DNA of 64,000 nucleotides from Sinorhizobium terangae. GTDB lineage: Bacteria; Pseudomonadota; Alphaproteobacteria; Rhizobiales; Rhizobiaceae. Below the pieces are notes generated by a model, which was not told where the DNA came from, did no database searches, and worked only from the letters and a program-made list of their open reading frames with translations. Shown in pieces: positions 17,788-25,231 of this stretch. How positions within the stretch are numbered: position 1 is the first letter of the stretch; every line of letters starts with the position of its first letter. The stretch lies in assembly GCF_009601505.1 (NCBI RefSeq), contig NZ_WITC01000019.1:20599-84598 (forward strand). The letters run 5' to 3'. Position numbers and translations under genes: made by a program.

Positions 17788-18825
17788 CTATGCCTGCTCG
17801 ATCGGCAGGTTGTCCTTCAGGAAAATGTCGATGCGGATGCGTTCCTGCGCCTCGATCACGGCGAGCCCGTCGGCCTTGGCCTTCAGAACGCGGATCGCGC
17901 TTCTCACCTCGTGCCCGGCATCCTGGTTGAGCACGGCGTCGATCGTGCCGGAGCTAAGCGCGGCGCGGCTGTGCGGCGTCAGCTCGTGGGCGATGGTGCA
18001 GATCGTCTTGCTCTTGCCGGTCTGCTCGAGCGCAGCGACGAGACCGCGATTGCCGGCACCGAGGCTGTAGATGCCCGCCAGATCCGGCTCGCGCTCGATA
18101 AGCGCGCGCACCAGCTTTTCGACGAGGACCGGATCATCCTGTCCCTCGATCACCGGAAGCAGCTGGCGCGCCGGAAATTCCTCGGCCATGACGGCGCTGA
18201 AACCCTCCAGCCGCTCGCGATGGTCGCGCACGAGCATCGAGCCAGCCAGCACGGCGATCGGACCCGCACGGCCACCGGTAAAGCGGCCCATCAAGGTTCC
18301 GGCCGTGCGTCCAGCCGCAATGTTGTCGACGCCGGCAAAATGGTCGCGTCCCGATCCCGGCAGGTCCGACACGAGCGTTACGACCGTAATGCCGGTGTCC
18401 CGCAGTTGCTTCACCGCTTCGGCCACCTCGGGCGCGTCGACGGCGACGACCGCAATCCCGGCCGGCCGGCGCTGATGCGCCTCCCATAGCGCCTGCACGA
18501 GGGCCTGCGCGTCAAAGGCCGGCACGGGAAGAATGGTGATCTGCGTTCGCTCTGAAGCGGACCGCGCCATTGCGGCACGCACCTCGCCCTCGAGACCGCG
18601 CATGAAGGAATTATCGCCCTCCGGCAGGATGAATACGAGGGGGTAGTTACGACCCTTGGCGAGGTTGGCGGCGGCGACGTCGCGCACATAGCCGAGCGTG
18701 GCAATCGCGCGCTCGACCTTGTCACGCGTGACGCTTCTCACACCGGGGCGATTGTTGAGAACCCGGTCGACCGTCGCCAGGCTGACGCCCGCTTTCGCTG
18801 CGATATCGTGAACCGTTGGTCGCAT
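17788..18825 (-). CDS. LacI family transcriptional regulator
   Basis: 345 residues. N-terminal helix-turn-helix TVHDIAAKAGVSLATVDRVLNNRPGV with hinge helix VAAANLAKGR, then a periplasmic-binding-protein-like sensor domain (YPLVFILPEGDNSFMRGLEGE). It is first in a transcript with xylB and is most simply the repressor of xylose or a related sugar pathway. A strong palindrome 31 bases before its start (18856-18879) suggests autoregulation. The exact inducer is not predictable. Confidence 0.9.
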   Translation of the reverse strand: MRPTVHDIAAKAGVSLATVDRVLNNRPGVRSVTRDKVERAIATLGYVRDVAAANLAKGRNYPLVFILPEGDNSFMRGLEGEVRAAMARSASERTQITILPVPAFDAQALVQALWEAHQRRPAGIAVVAVDAPEVAEAVKQLRDTGITVVTLVSDLPGSGRDHFAGVDNIAAGRTAGTLMGRFTGGRAGPIAVLAGSMLVRDHRERLEGFSAVMAEEFPARQLLPVIEGQDDPVLVEKLVRALIEREPDLAGIYSLGAGNRGLVAALEQTGKSKTICTIAHELTPHSRAALSSGTIDAVLNQDAGHEVRSAIRVLKAKADGLAVIEAQERIRIDIFLKDNLPIEQA

Positions 18826-18855
18826 CCCTTCCTCCCCGGGAACCCCTTAGAGGAA

Positions 18856-18879
18856 TTTTTGATGTACGTAAATCAAAAA
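18856..18879. promoter_or_regulatory. Putative LacI operator before the lacI-type gene and xylB
   Basis: 24-bp palindrome, TTTTTGAT-GTACGTAA-ATCAAAAA, symmetric at 22 of 24 positions around a central TAC/GTA. The central CpG at an even symmetry point is typical of LacI-family operators. It lies 31-54 bases upstream of the regulator's ATG. I found no second copy in front of xylA, bglA or the dehydrogenase pair. Confidence 0.75.
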
Positions 18880-18930
18880 GTCAGAGCCCGTGGACGAAAC
18901 CGGATCTGCCATCTTCCGGCGGAGGTTTTT

Positions 18931-20049
18931 TTAGCTGGAACGTTTGCTGAAGGCGCGGGTGAAAACGATGCGGCCAGCCTCGCCCTGAGCTTCGCCGAAA
19001 GCGACGTCCATGAAGGCGTCCGTGATGCGAACGACGGCAAAGCCGCCGAGATAGGCCGCCTTCGGCTTGAAAAGATCGATCCCGTCGGCGCGGTACGCCA
19101 TGACCAGGTTATGTTCATGCCCGTGGAAGAGGCCGACAACGTTGTAGCCCTTTAGCACGTCGAGTAACGTCTGGCGCTGCTCCGGGCCCCACCAATGAGG
19201 TCTCCCCTCTCCCCGATCATCGAAGGCCTCCGCCGTCGTGTCCCAGACCTCCGTTGAAAACGGGTCCCAGCCATAATGCTGGAACAGCACGACCGGCCGG
19301 CCATCGGCGGCGTAGTATGCAAGGTCCCCCTTGAGCCAGCCGAGGCCGCTCACCGCGCCCTTGTTCTCGTCGCCGCCGAAGCGCTGCAGTTGGACCAGAT
19401 GGAGGCCACCCCAGTCCCAGGAATAGTTGTCCGACAACGGATCGTAATTCGTCACCGGCACGGGCGGCTTGTAGAACACGGTCTGGCGGTGGGTAAGCTC
19501 CACATAATCGCGCAGCTCCTGACGGTACCAGTCGACGTTCGGAGGCGGGCCGTCCTGGTCGAGATCGTGGTTCCCGAGCCCGACATAGGCGGGAAAGTGA
19601 ATGTGCTGCGGACCCGGACCTTGCTCGTACCGGCTCTGGAACTGCTGCAGCTGCCGTCCCTCGCGCGGCTGGCGAACCTGACCGCCGCCATCGTCGGTGA
19701 TGTCCCCGCCGAGAACAAGGCCGAGCGGGCGGCCGATTTTCTGCCCGGCACTAGCGAGGCCGCTTGGCTCCCCGTCGATCGTCGCCGGCCAGTTCTGCAC
19801 GGAAATTGCGTTGAGCGCCGCGACATGGCGCAAGAGGCTGGCGTCGGTCTTGCCCTCCGCCTCGCAGTCCGGCGCCAGCCCTTCGGTGGAAACGATGCAG
19901 GCGTGGATGTCTGCGGAGAAGAGAAAGGTGGCGTCGACCGGGGGCCACGCGTTGGCTGCACGGATACGAGCGCCGATCGACAGACCCGCGCCTGCAGCTG
20001 CCGCGAGAAAGGTGCGCCGGGACAGACCGCAGCAATCCGGATTGCTCAC
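18931..20049 (-). CDS. Tat-exported metallophosphoesterase (calcineurin-like)
   Basis: 372 residues. A twin-arginine signal peptide starts the protein (SRRTFLAAAAGAGLSIG near 10-26). All calcineurin-like metal motifs are visible: D47 and H49 in FSADIHA, GGD at 114-116, GNHD at 159-162, H258 in FQHYG and GHEH at 310-313. I chose GTG 20049 because GGGAGG sits 8 bases upstream and it puts the Tat motif at the usual distance; an ATG at 20124 would add 25 unlikely residues and has no ribosome site. Substrate unknown. Periplasmic, folded and loaded with metal before export. Confidence 0.85.
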   Translation of the reverse strand: MSNPDCCGLSRRTFLAAAAGAGLSIGARIRAANAWPPVDATFLFSADIHACIVSTEGLAPDCEAEGKTDASLLRHVAALNAISVQNWPATIDGEPSGLASAGQKIGRPLGLVLGGDITDDGGGQVRQPREGRQLQQFQSRYEQGPGPQHIHFPAYVGLGNHDLDQDGPPPNVDWYRQELRDYVELTHRQTVFYKPPVPVTNYDPLSDNYSWDWGGLHLVQLQRFGGDENKGAVSGLGWLKGDLAYYAADGRPVVLFQHYGWDPFSTEVWDTTAEAFDDRGEGRPHWWGPEQRQTLLDVLKGYNVVGLFHGHEHNLVMAYRADGIDLFKPKAAYLGGFAVVRITDAFMDVAFGEAQGEAGRIVFTRAFSKRSS

Positions 20050-20172
20050 GCTGAACACCTCCCGCAGCGAAGTCCCGCTTCCGGCACGACCGGAATTGGA
20101 TAGCCCATCAGCCTCATCCGCCATGGAGTGTGCAGTACGCGATGCGGCACGTAAAGCGCGCCGCATGTACCG

Positions 20173-21762
20173 TCAGTGGCCGCTGCCGCCGGGGCCGGCG
20201 CCCTGCGGCTTGCTGATCATCATGACGCCGATGATCAGCGACAGGAACAGCACCGTCAGGATCACGAAGACGTCGACAAAGGACAGGATCACCGCCTGCT
20301 TCTGAACCATCGCCGCCAGTTGCTTGATCGCGATCGTCGCTCCATCGAGGCCATGCGCAGTAAAATTCGAGGCCATGTTGCGGAGCTGCTCGACCGCCTC
20401 CGGGTTGCCCCACTGGATGTGCTCGGCAAGCCGGGCATAGTGGAAATCCTGGCGCTGCGTCAGGATGGTGTTGATGACCGCAAGGCCGACGGCGCCGCCG
20501 AGGTTGCGCGTCAGGTTATAGAGGCCGGACGCATTGCGTATGCGGGCGGGCGGCAGCGTGCCGAGCGCGATGTTGTTGATCGGCACCATGCAGAGCATCA
20601 GCGAGCAGCCGCGCAGGATCTGCGGCACGAGCAGTTCCCAGAAATCCCAGTCGGCGGTCAATTGGCTCATCGTCCAAGTGCCGGCCGCAAAGCCGGCAAA
20701 GCCGACGGTCATCAGCACCCGCGGGTCGAGTCGACCCGAAAGAAAGCCGGCGACCGGCGCCGTGAAGAACATTGCAAGGCCGGAGACGAACATGGTCTCG
20801 CCGATCATCAGCGAATCGTAGCCGCGGATGCGCCCGAGATAGAGCGGGTAGAGATAGGTAAGACCATAAAGGCCGATGCCCATGACGAAGGAGAAGAGCG
20901 AGCCGAAGGCGAAGTTGCGATTGCTGAAAGCCCTGAGATCGACCACCGGGAACTCGACCTTGAAGGCGCGGTAGAAGAACACGGCGGCAGCAAGCGCTGC
21001 GGCAACCGCGCCGATAACGATATGGTCGTCATTGAACCAGTCGTTGGCATTGCCCTCCTCCAGCACATATTCGAGCGAGCCGAGGAAAACCGCCATGGAG
21101 ATGAGCCCCCACCAGTCGAACTTCTTCATCAGCCCCAGCTCGGGCTTGTCGAAGTCGATGAAGGTCCACGTGAGCGTCGCGACGATGATGCCGGGAATGA
21201 CGTTGACAAGGAACAGCCAATGCCAGGAGAAGGCGTGGCTGAGATAGCCGCCGACCGTCGGCCCGATGGTGGGCGCAAGCGTTGCGATGAGGCCGATGAT
21301 CGGCGACACGACATTGCGCTTCGACGGCGGGAAGATCGTGAAAGCGGCGGCGAAGACCGATGGGATCATGCCGCCGCCAATAAAGCCCTGGATCGCCCGA
21401 TAGACGATCATCTGGTCGATATTGGTGGCGGTCGCCGCAAGTGCGCTCGATGCGGTGAACCCGGCCGCGGCGACGGAAAACAGCACCCGCGTCGAGACGA
21501 TGCGGGCGAGCGTGCCCGACAACGGGATCATGATGACTTCGGCGATGAGATAGGCGGTCTGCACCCAGCCGATCTCGTCCGATCCGGCCGAAAGGCCGGC
21601 CTGGATCTCGGCGAGCGAGGCCGACACGATCTGAATGTCGAGGATCGCCATGAACATGCCGACCACCATCGCAAAGAAGGCGATCAGCCGTCTCGGGTCC
21701 ATATGTTCCTCGGCTCTGGGCGCGCTTGCTGCGACCGAGCCTGCCGTTGCCGTTGCGGTCAT
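20173..21762 (-). CDS. emrB: DHA2 family MFS multidrug efflux permease (EmrB-type)
   Basis: 529 residues with 14 predicted membrane helices. FMAILDIQIVSASLAEIQAGL and DEIGWVQTAYLIAEVIMIPLSG are the first-helix motifs of EmrB-like drug/proton antiporters; GGGMIPSVFA and GPTVGGYLSH follow. It exports hydrophobic compounds together with the EmrA adaptor encoded just upstream (29-base gap). Start ATG 21762, with GAGGAG 8 bases upstream; a GTG three codons earlier lacks a spaced ribosome site. S. meliloti has an emrAB-emrR locus of this layout linked to nodulation; the identity here is inferred from that arrangement. Confidence 0.93.
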   Translation of the reverse strand: MTATATAGSVAASAPRAEEHMDPRRLIAFFAMVVGMFMAILDIQIVSASLAEIQAGLSAGSDEIGWVQTAYLIAEVIMIPLSGTLARIVSTRVLFSVAAAGFTASSALAATATNIDQMIVYRAIQGFIGGGMIPSVFAAAFTIFPPSKRNVVSPIIGLIATLAPTIGPTVGGYLSHAFSWHWLFLVNVIPGIIVATLTWTFIDFDKPELGLMKKFDWWGLISMAVFLGSLEYVLEEGNANDWFNDDHIVIGAVAAALAAAVFFYRAFKVEFPVVDLRAFSNRNFAFGSLFSFVMGIGLYGLTYLYPLYLGRIRGYDSLMIGETMFVSGLAMFFTAPVAGFLSGRLDPRVLMTVGFAGFAAGTWTMSQLTADWDFWELLVPQILRGCSLMLCMVPINNIALGTLPPARIRNASGLYNLTRNLGGAVGLAVINTILTQRQDFHYARLAEHIQWGNPEAVEQLRNMASNFTAHGLDGATIAIKQLAAMVQKQAVILSFVDVFVILTVLFLSLIIGVMMISKPQGAGPGGSGH

Positions 21763-21791
21763 CTCCGCCACTCCTCGTCCGCTATGCGGCC

Positions 21792-23006
21792 TTACTTTGC
21801 TGCAGCCACTTTCGACTGATCGGGCGCCGTGCGGGTATCGACGTCGACGACGACACTCAAGCCCGCGCGCAAATGCCCTTCGGCCAGCACGTCGGCTGGG
21901 ATTTTGATGCGCACCGGAACGCGCTGGATGACCTTGGTGAAGTTGCCGGTCGCATTTTCCGCAGGCAGCAGCGAGAAGACCGAGCCGGATGCCGGCGCAA
22001 TCGAGGCGACCGTGCCTTCGATCGGATGTTCGTCATAGGCGTCGACATGGATCTGGACCTTGGAGCCCGGCACCAGATGCGCAATCTGCGTTTCCTTGAA
22101 GTTGGCATCGATGTAGAGCTGGTCCACCGGAACGAGGGCCGCGAGACGCTGTCCTGCCGAAACGAGATCGCCGACCTGAACCGCAACATTGCCGACGACG
22201 CCGTCATAGGGTGCCTTGAGCACCGTGAAGCCCAGATCGCGATTAGCCTTGTCGCGCGCGAGCTCCAGCGAACGGATCGTGCTTTCCGCTTCGGTGCGTT
22301 GCGCCTCGAGCACGGTGATATTCGCCTTGGCCGCAGCGATGTTGGCTTCGGCACCGGCGAGATTTGCGCGCGCCTGATCGAGCGCGACATCGGCATTGTC
22401 GCGTGAGGCGACGGTACCGACGGCCTTGGACTGGAGATCGCTGGCGCGCTTCTGCGTCAGTTCGGCGCCGCGGACGGTTGCCTCAAACGCTGTCTTCTGG
22501 GCTTCGGCCTGGCTGAGGCTCGCCTTGGCCCCGGCAATCTGCGCATCGAAGCGGCTGAGCGCCAGCTTCTGCGTGGCGATCTGCGCCTCGGCCTGCTCCG
22601 CAGCGATGCGATAGTCGCCGTCATCGAGCGTAACCAGCGGATCACCGGCCTTCACATGCTGGTTGGCGACCACGTCGACCTTGGCGACATAGCCGGACAC
22701 CTTCGGCGAGATCGTCGCGATATCGCCCTCGATATAGGCGTCATCGGTCGAAACCATGAACCGCCCGTTGGTCCACCAGTCAGAGCCGTACCAGGCACCG
22801 GCGGCGAGCAGCGCCAGCCCCAGAACCGGCAGCACCGGCTTGCGGCGTTTCTTCTGCGGCGCGGCAACGTCGGCGGCCGGTTTCTCCGCGACCGATGGGG
22901 CCTCGCTTGCGGGCGCGGGAGCCTCGGCCTCCCGAGTCTCCACGACTTCAAAATCATCGCCGACAGGACGGACACGGGCAGCGCTGGAGGTGCTGGTAGC
23001 GGACAT
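21792..23006 (-). CDS. emrA: HlyD/EmrA family membrane-fusion protein
   Basis: 404 residues. A cytosolic Ala/Glu/Pro-rich tail of about 50 residues precedes one membrane helix (RRKPVLPVLGLALLAAGAW). The lipoyl-like half-motif VDVVANQHVKAGDPLVTLDD follows DDAYIEGDIATISPKVSGYV, then a long coiled coil (about 120-250) and the second barrel half (APYDGVVGNVAVQVGDLV). It links EmrB to an outer-membrane channel. ATG 23006; first gene of emrAB under the TetR-bracketed promoter. Confidence 0.93.
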   Translation of the reverse strand: MSATSTSSAARVRPVGDDFEVVETREAEAPAPASEAPSVAEKPAADVAAPQKKRRKPVLPVLGLALLAAGAWYGSDWWTNGRFMVSTDDAYIEGDIATISPKVSGYVAKVDVVANQHVKAGDPLVTLDDGDYRIAAEQAEAQIATQKLALSRFDAQIAGAKASLSQAEAQKTAFEATVRGAELTQKRASDLQSKAVGTVASRDNADVALDQARANLAGAEANIAAAKANITVLEAQRTEAESTIRSLELARDKANRDLGFTVLKAPYDGVVGNVAVQVGDLVSAGQRLAALVPVDQLYIDANFKETQIAHLVPGSKVQIHVDAYDEHPIEGTVASIAPASGSVFSLLPAENATGNFTKVIQRVPVRIKIPADVLAEGHLRAGLSVVVDVDTRTAPDQSKVAAAK

Positions 23007-23035
23007 AGGACACCGGTTTTTGCTGGGATTGAACT

Positions 23036-23053
23036 GAACCGTTCGGTTCGATT
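23036..23053. promoter_or_regulatory. Putative TetR operator 1 (emrA proximal)
   Basis: GAACCG-TT-CGGTTC palindrome at 23036-23049, continuing to CGGTTCGATT (23044-23053). The CGGTTCGATT half-site is repeated exactly in operator 2. It lies between the predicted emrA -10 box and the emrA start codon, so binding would block transcription. Confidence 0.7.
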
Positions 23054-23059
23054 GCACTT

Positions 23060-23088
23060 GACATAATGCCTTTTGCGCCGCATATCAA
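23060..23088 (-). promoter_or_regulatory. Predicted emrAB promoter
   Basis: On the minus strand TTGATA (plus 23083-23088), a 17-base spacer, then TATGTC (plus 23060-23065). It falls exactly between the two palindromic operators, which supports the call. Confidence 0.55.
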
Positions 23089-23093
23089 GAGGC

Positions 23094-23115
23094 AATCGAA
23101 CTGGTCGGTTCGATT
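23094..23115. promoter_or_regulatory. Putative TetR operator 2
   Basis: AATCGAAC-N6-GTTCGATT, a perfect 22-bp inverted repeat with 8-bp arms, directly upstream of the predicted emrA -35 box and 135 bases before the tetR start. Shares CGGTTCGATT with operator 1. Confidence 0.7.
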
Positions 23116-23249
23116 ACTTGCAAATGGCAAAGAAAAATGTGCGGGCCCCTCCTCGCCCCTTGTCTTTGTTCGAATCGGCCGTGTTTATGGTTTTGGATGG
23201 AATTCATCTAAGATCATCTTGATGAAAGGAGTGGAAACGTTCGGCAGCC

Positions 23250-23945
23250 ATGACGTCAGCGAAAAGCCTACAGCAGGAAAAATCCCTGCAGGATCAGCAA
23301 CTACACCCTTCGAGCGGTGGGCGGCACGCCGCCGGCGAGGATCCGGCCAAACGCGAGCAAATCCTTGAGGGCGCAAAACGCGTTTTCATGAGGAGCAACT
23401 TCGACGCTGCCAGCATGAACGATATCACCCGCGAGGCAGGCGTTTCGAAGGGTACGCTCTACGTCTATTTCGAGAACAAGGAAGACCTGTTCGAGGCGCT
23501 GATCGCGCGCGAGCGCAGCCTCATCGTCGACAGCGTCAAGCAGTTTCTGAACGACAACGCGCCGCTTGAAGACGCGCTGCATGATTTCGGAGTGACACTC
23601 GTGACGAGCATGACGTCCGACTACACGATCCGGGCCATGCGCACTGTGCTCAGCGTGACGGATCGGATGCCGCGGCTGGCGCAGCGCTTCTTCACTGCGA
23701 CACCGGAGAACGGCTACACGGTCCTGAAAACTTATCTCGACCAGCAGGTCGAGGCCGGCACGCTGTCGATCGATGACACGGAAATAGCCGCGAAACAGTT
23801 CATCGAACTGTCCTCGGCGGGAATCTTCAAGGGTCGCCTCTTCGGCATGTGCGAAGCACCCTCGGCCGACCGGATCGAGAAGAACGTCAGATCGGCTATC
23901 CATGTGTTCCTGGCCGCCTACGGTCGGAAAACGAACGCCGACTAA
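23250..23945 (+). CDS. emrR: TetR family regulator of emrAB
   Basis: 231 residues. A hydrophilic tail of about 30 residues precedes the TetR helix-turn-helix (REQILEGAKRVFMRSNFDAASMNDITREAGVSKGTLYVYFENKEDLFEAL). The C-terminal half is the ligand-binding helical domain (DYTIRAMRTVLSVTDRMPRLAQRFF). It is divergent from emrA across 243 bases holding two palindromic operators, so it most likely represses emrAB and perhaps itself. The ribosome site before ATG 23250 is weak; AAAGGAG lies 18 bases away. The name follows the S. meliloti locus and is inferred. Confidence 0.88.
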   Translation: MTSAKSLQQEKSLQDQQLHPSSGGRHAAGEDPAKREQILEGAKRVFMRSNFDAASMNDITREAGVSKGTLYVYFENKEDLFEALIARERSLIVDSVKQFLNDNAPLEDALHDFGVTLVTSMTSDYTIRAMRTVLSVTDRMPRLAQRFFTATPENGYTVLKTYLDQQVEAGTLSIDDTEIAAKQFIELSSAGIFKGRLFGMCEAPSADRIEKNVRSAIHVFLAAYGRKTNAD

Positions 23946-23958
23946 ATCGGCTACCATC

Positions 23959-23991
23959 AAGGAAGCATGCAGTAGCTGCGCTTCGCGCAGC
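23959..23991. repeat. RIME arm fragment and hairpin after tetR
   Basis: AAGGAAGCATGCAG (23959-23972) is the reverse complement of the left arm of RIME copy 2. It is followed by the hairpin GCTGCGC-TTC-GCGCAGC (23975-23991), which may end the tetR transcript though no T-run follows. Confidence 0.5.
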
Positions 23992-24065
23992 ACCACCATT
24001 CTCTGCCAATCGAGCAATTGCGATCAAACGCGGCTGGCAGTGAGGCCGTATGACGTGCATGTCGA

Positions 24066-24170
24066 CACTGCGTGATTCCTCAAATCGGAATCGATTTGCG
24101 GACAAATCATGCAGCGACTCAAAGTGCTACAGCGACCTTTGCGCGTCTCACAAGACGCGCGGCGCTGTAA
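24066..24170. repeat. RIME1-type repeat, copy 3
   Basis: Two palindromes joined by ACTCAAAGTG: the first spans CACTGCGTGATT to AATCATGCAGCG, the second CTACAGCGACC to GGCGCTGTAA. It ends 10 bases before the AraC-type start codon, so the repeat forms most of that gene's untranslated leader. Confidence 0.82.
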
Positions 24171-24180
24171 GGGAGTGAGC

Positions 24181-25020
24181 ATGAGTGCCATCGGCAGGGC
24201 GATCTGGTTCATCGAGAGCCATTTCGCGGAGGACATTTCGCTGGATGAAATCGCCGAGGCCGCGGGCCTATCGCGCTACCATCTGTCACGCATCTTCGGG
24301 CTTTCGACCGGGCGCTCGATCAGCGCCTATATCCGCGGCCGACGCCTCAGCGGCGCCGCTGAGGCGCTTGCCAATGGCACATCCAGCATTCTCGAAGTGG
24401 CCCTCGACGCGGGCTATGGCTCGCACGAGGCTTTCACCCGTGCCTTTCGCGAGCAGTTCGGCGTGACACCTGAGTCCGTCCGAAAGCAAGGGCACGTCCG
24501 GAATGTCGAACTGATGGAGCCTATCAGGATGGACGACGCACGCACCTTGAAGATCGAACCGCCGCGTTTCGAGGAGAGCCCCGGGCTTCTCCTCGCCGGT
24601 CTCGCTGAAACCTATGCCTATAATCGCACCGAAGGCATCCCTTCGCTCTGGCAGCGCTTCAACGCCCATTTCGGCAATGTGCCCGGCCAGCGCGGCAATA
24701 TCGCCTATGGCGTTTGCACCCAGTCGGACGGCGAGGCCGGTCGCTTTCGCTACATGGCCGCGGTGGAAGTCGACGATACGGACGGCCTGCCAGCCGGCTT
24801 CACCGTTCTGAAGCTGCCCAGGCAGCGCTATGCCGTATTTCTCCACAAAGGCCACATATCGGCGATCTCCACGACCGCCCATCACATTTTCGGGTCGTGG
24901 TTTGCGGAATCCGGGCTGGAGCACGGCCAGCTTCCGGACCTGATGGAAAAATATGACGAGCGCTTCGATCCCCGCACGGGGATGGGCGTCGTCGAAATGT
25001 GGGTGCCGATAAAACAGTAA
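24181..25020 (+). CDS. AraC family regulator with GyrI-like effector domain
   Basis: 279 residues. The N-terminal AraC DNA-binding domain covers residues 1-105 (AIWFIESHFAEDISLDEIAEAAGLSRYHLSRIF, then EVALDAGYGSHEAFTRAFREQFG). The C-terminal part from about 125 is a GyrI/BmrR-like ligand domain (FEESPGLLLAGLAETY, YMAAVEVDDTDGLPAGFTVLKLPRQRYAVF), as in Rob-type regulators sensing cationic or toxic compounds. ATG 24181 with GGGAGTGAGC upstream is chosen; an earlier in-frame ATG at 24109 lies inside the RIME repeat. Targets unknown; the neighbouring emr and terC genes are candidates. Confidence 0.87.
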   Translation: MSAIGRAIWFIESHFAEDISLDEIAEAAGLSRYHLSRIFGLSTGRSISAYIRGRRLSGAAEALANGTSSILEVALDAGYGSHEAFTRAFREQFGVTPESVRKQGHVRNVELMEPIRMDDARTLKIEPPRFEESPGLLLAGLAETYAYNRTEGIPSLWQRFNAHFGNVPGQRGNIAYGVCTQSDGEAGRFRYMAAVEVDDTDGLPAGFTVLKLPRQRYAVFLHKGHISAISTTAHHIFGSWFAESGLEHGQLPDLMEKYDERFDPRTGMGVVEMWVPIKQ

Positions 25021-25095
25021 ACGGTAAAACGCAGCCGCGAAAAGGCACCGGCGCTTGCCACTCCGGCGAAGGTCCTTAAATACTCCGGCGAATCC

Positions 25096-25198
25096 TGGGC
25101 GACGCGCCCAGAGCGGGGCGAGGAGAACTGAACGCAGTTTCCTCGCCCTCTAGTTTGCCAGAACCGATCATGTTGAATGATTTGGTCGTTTCGACCAA
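25096..25198 (+). promoter_or_regulatory. Structured leader of terC: three successive hairpins
   Basis: Hairpin one is TGGGCG-ACG-CGCCCA (25096-25110). Hairpin two is a 14-bp stem with one bulged G closing on AACG (25116-25148; GGGCGAGGA and AACTG on the 5' side). Hairpin three is TTGGTCG-TTT-CGACCAA (25182-25198). All lie in the 211 bases before terC. I do not see the yybP-ykoY manganese riboswitch consensus, which controls some terC genes elsewhere. Confidence 0.45.
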
Positions 25199-25231
25199 GA
25201 TCGTCTTGATCAAGGAGAGGAAAGATCGCCG

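Noticed and set aside
20176..21819. 547-codon open frame on the plus strand opposite emrB
   Set aside because: Its translation is rich in Arg, Asp, His and Gly without any family motif and mirrors the codon bias of emrB, whose 14-helix protein is unmistakable.
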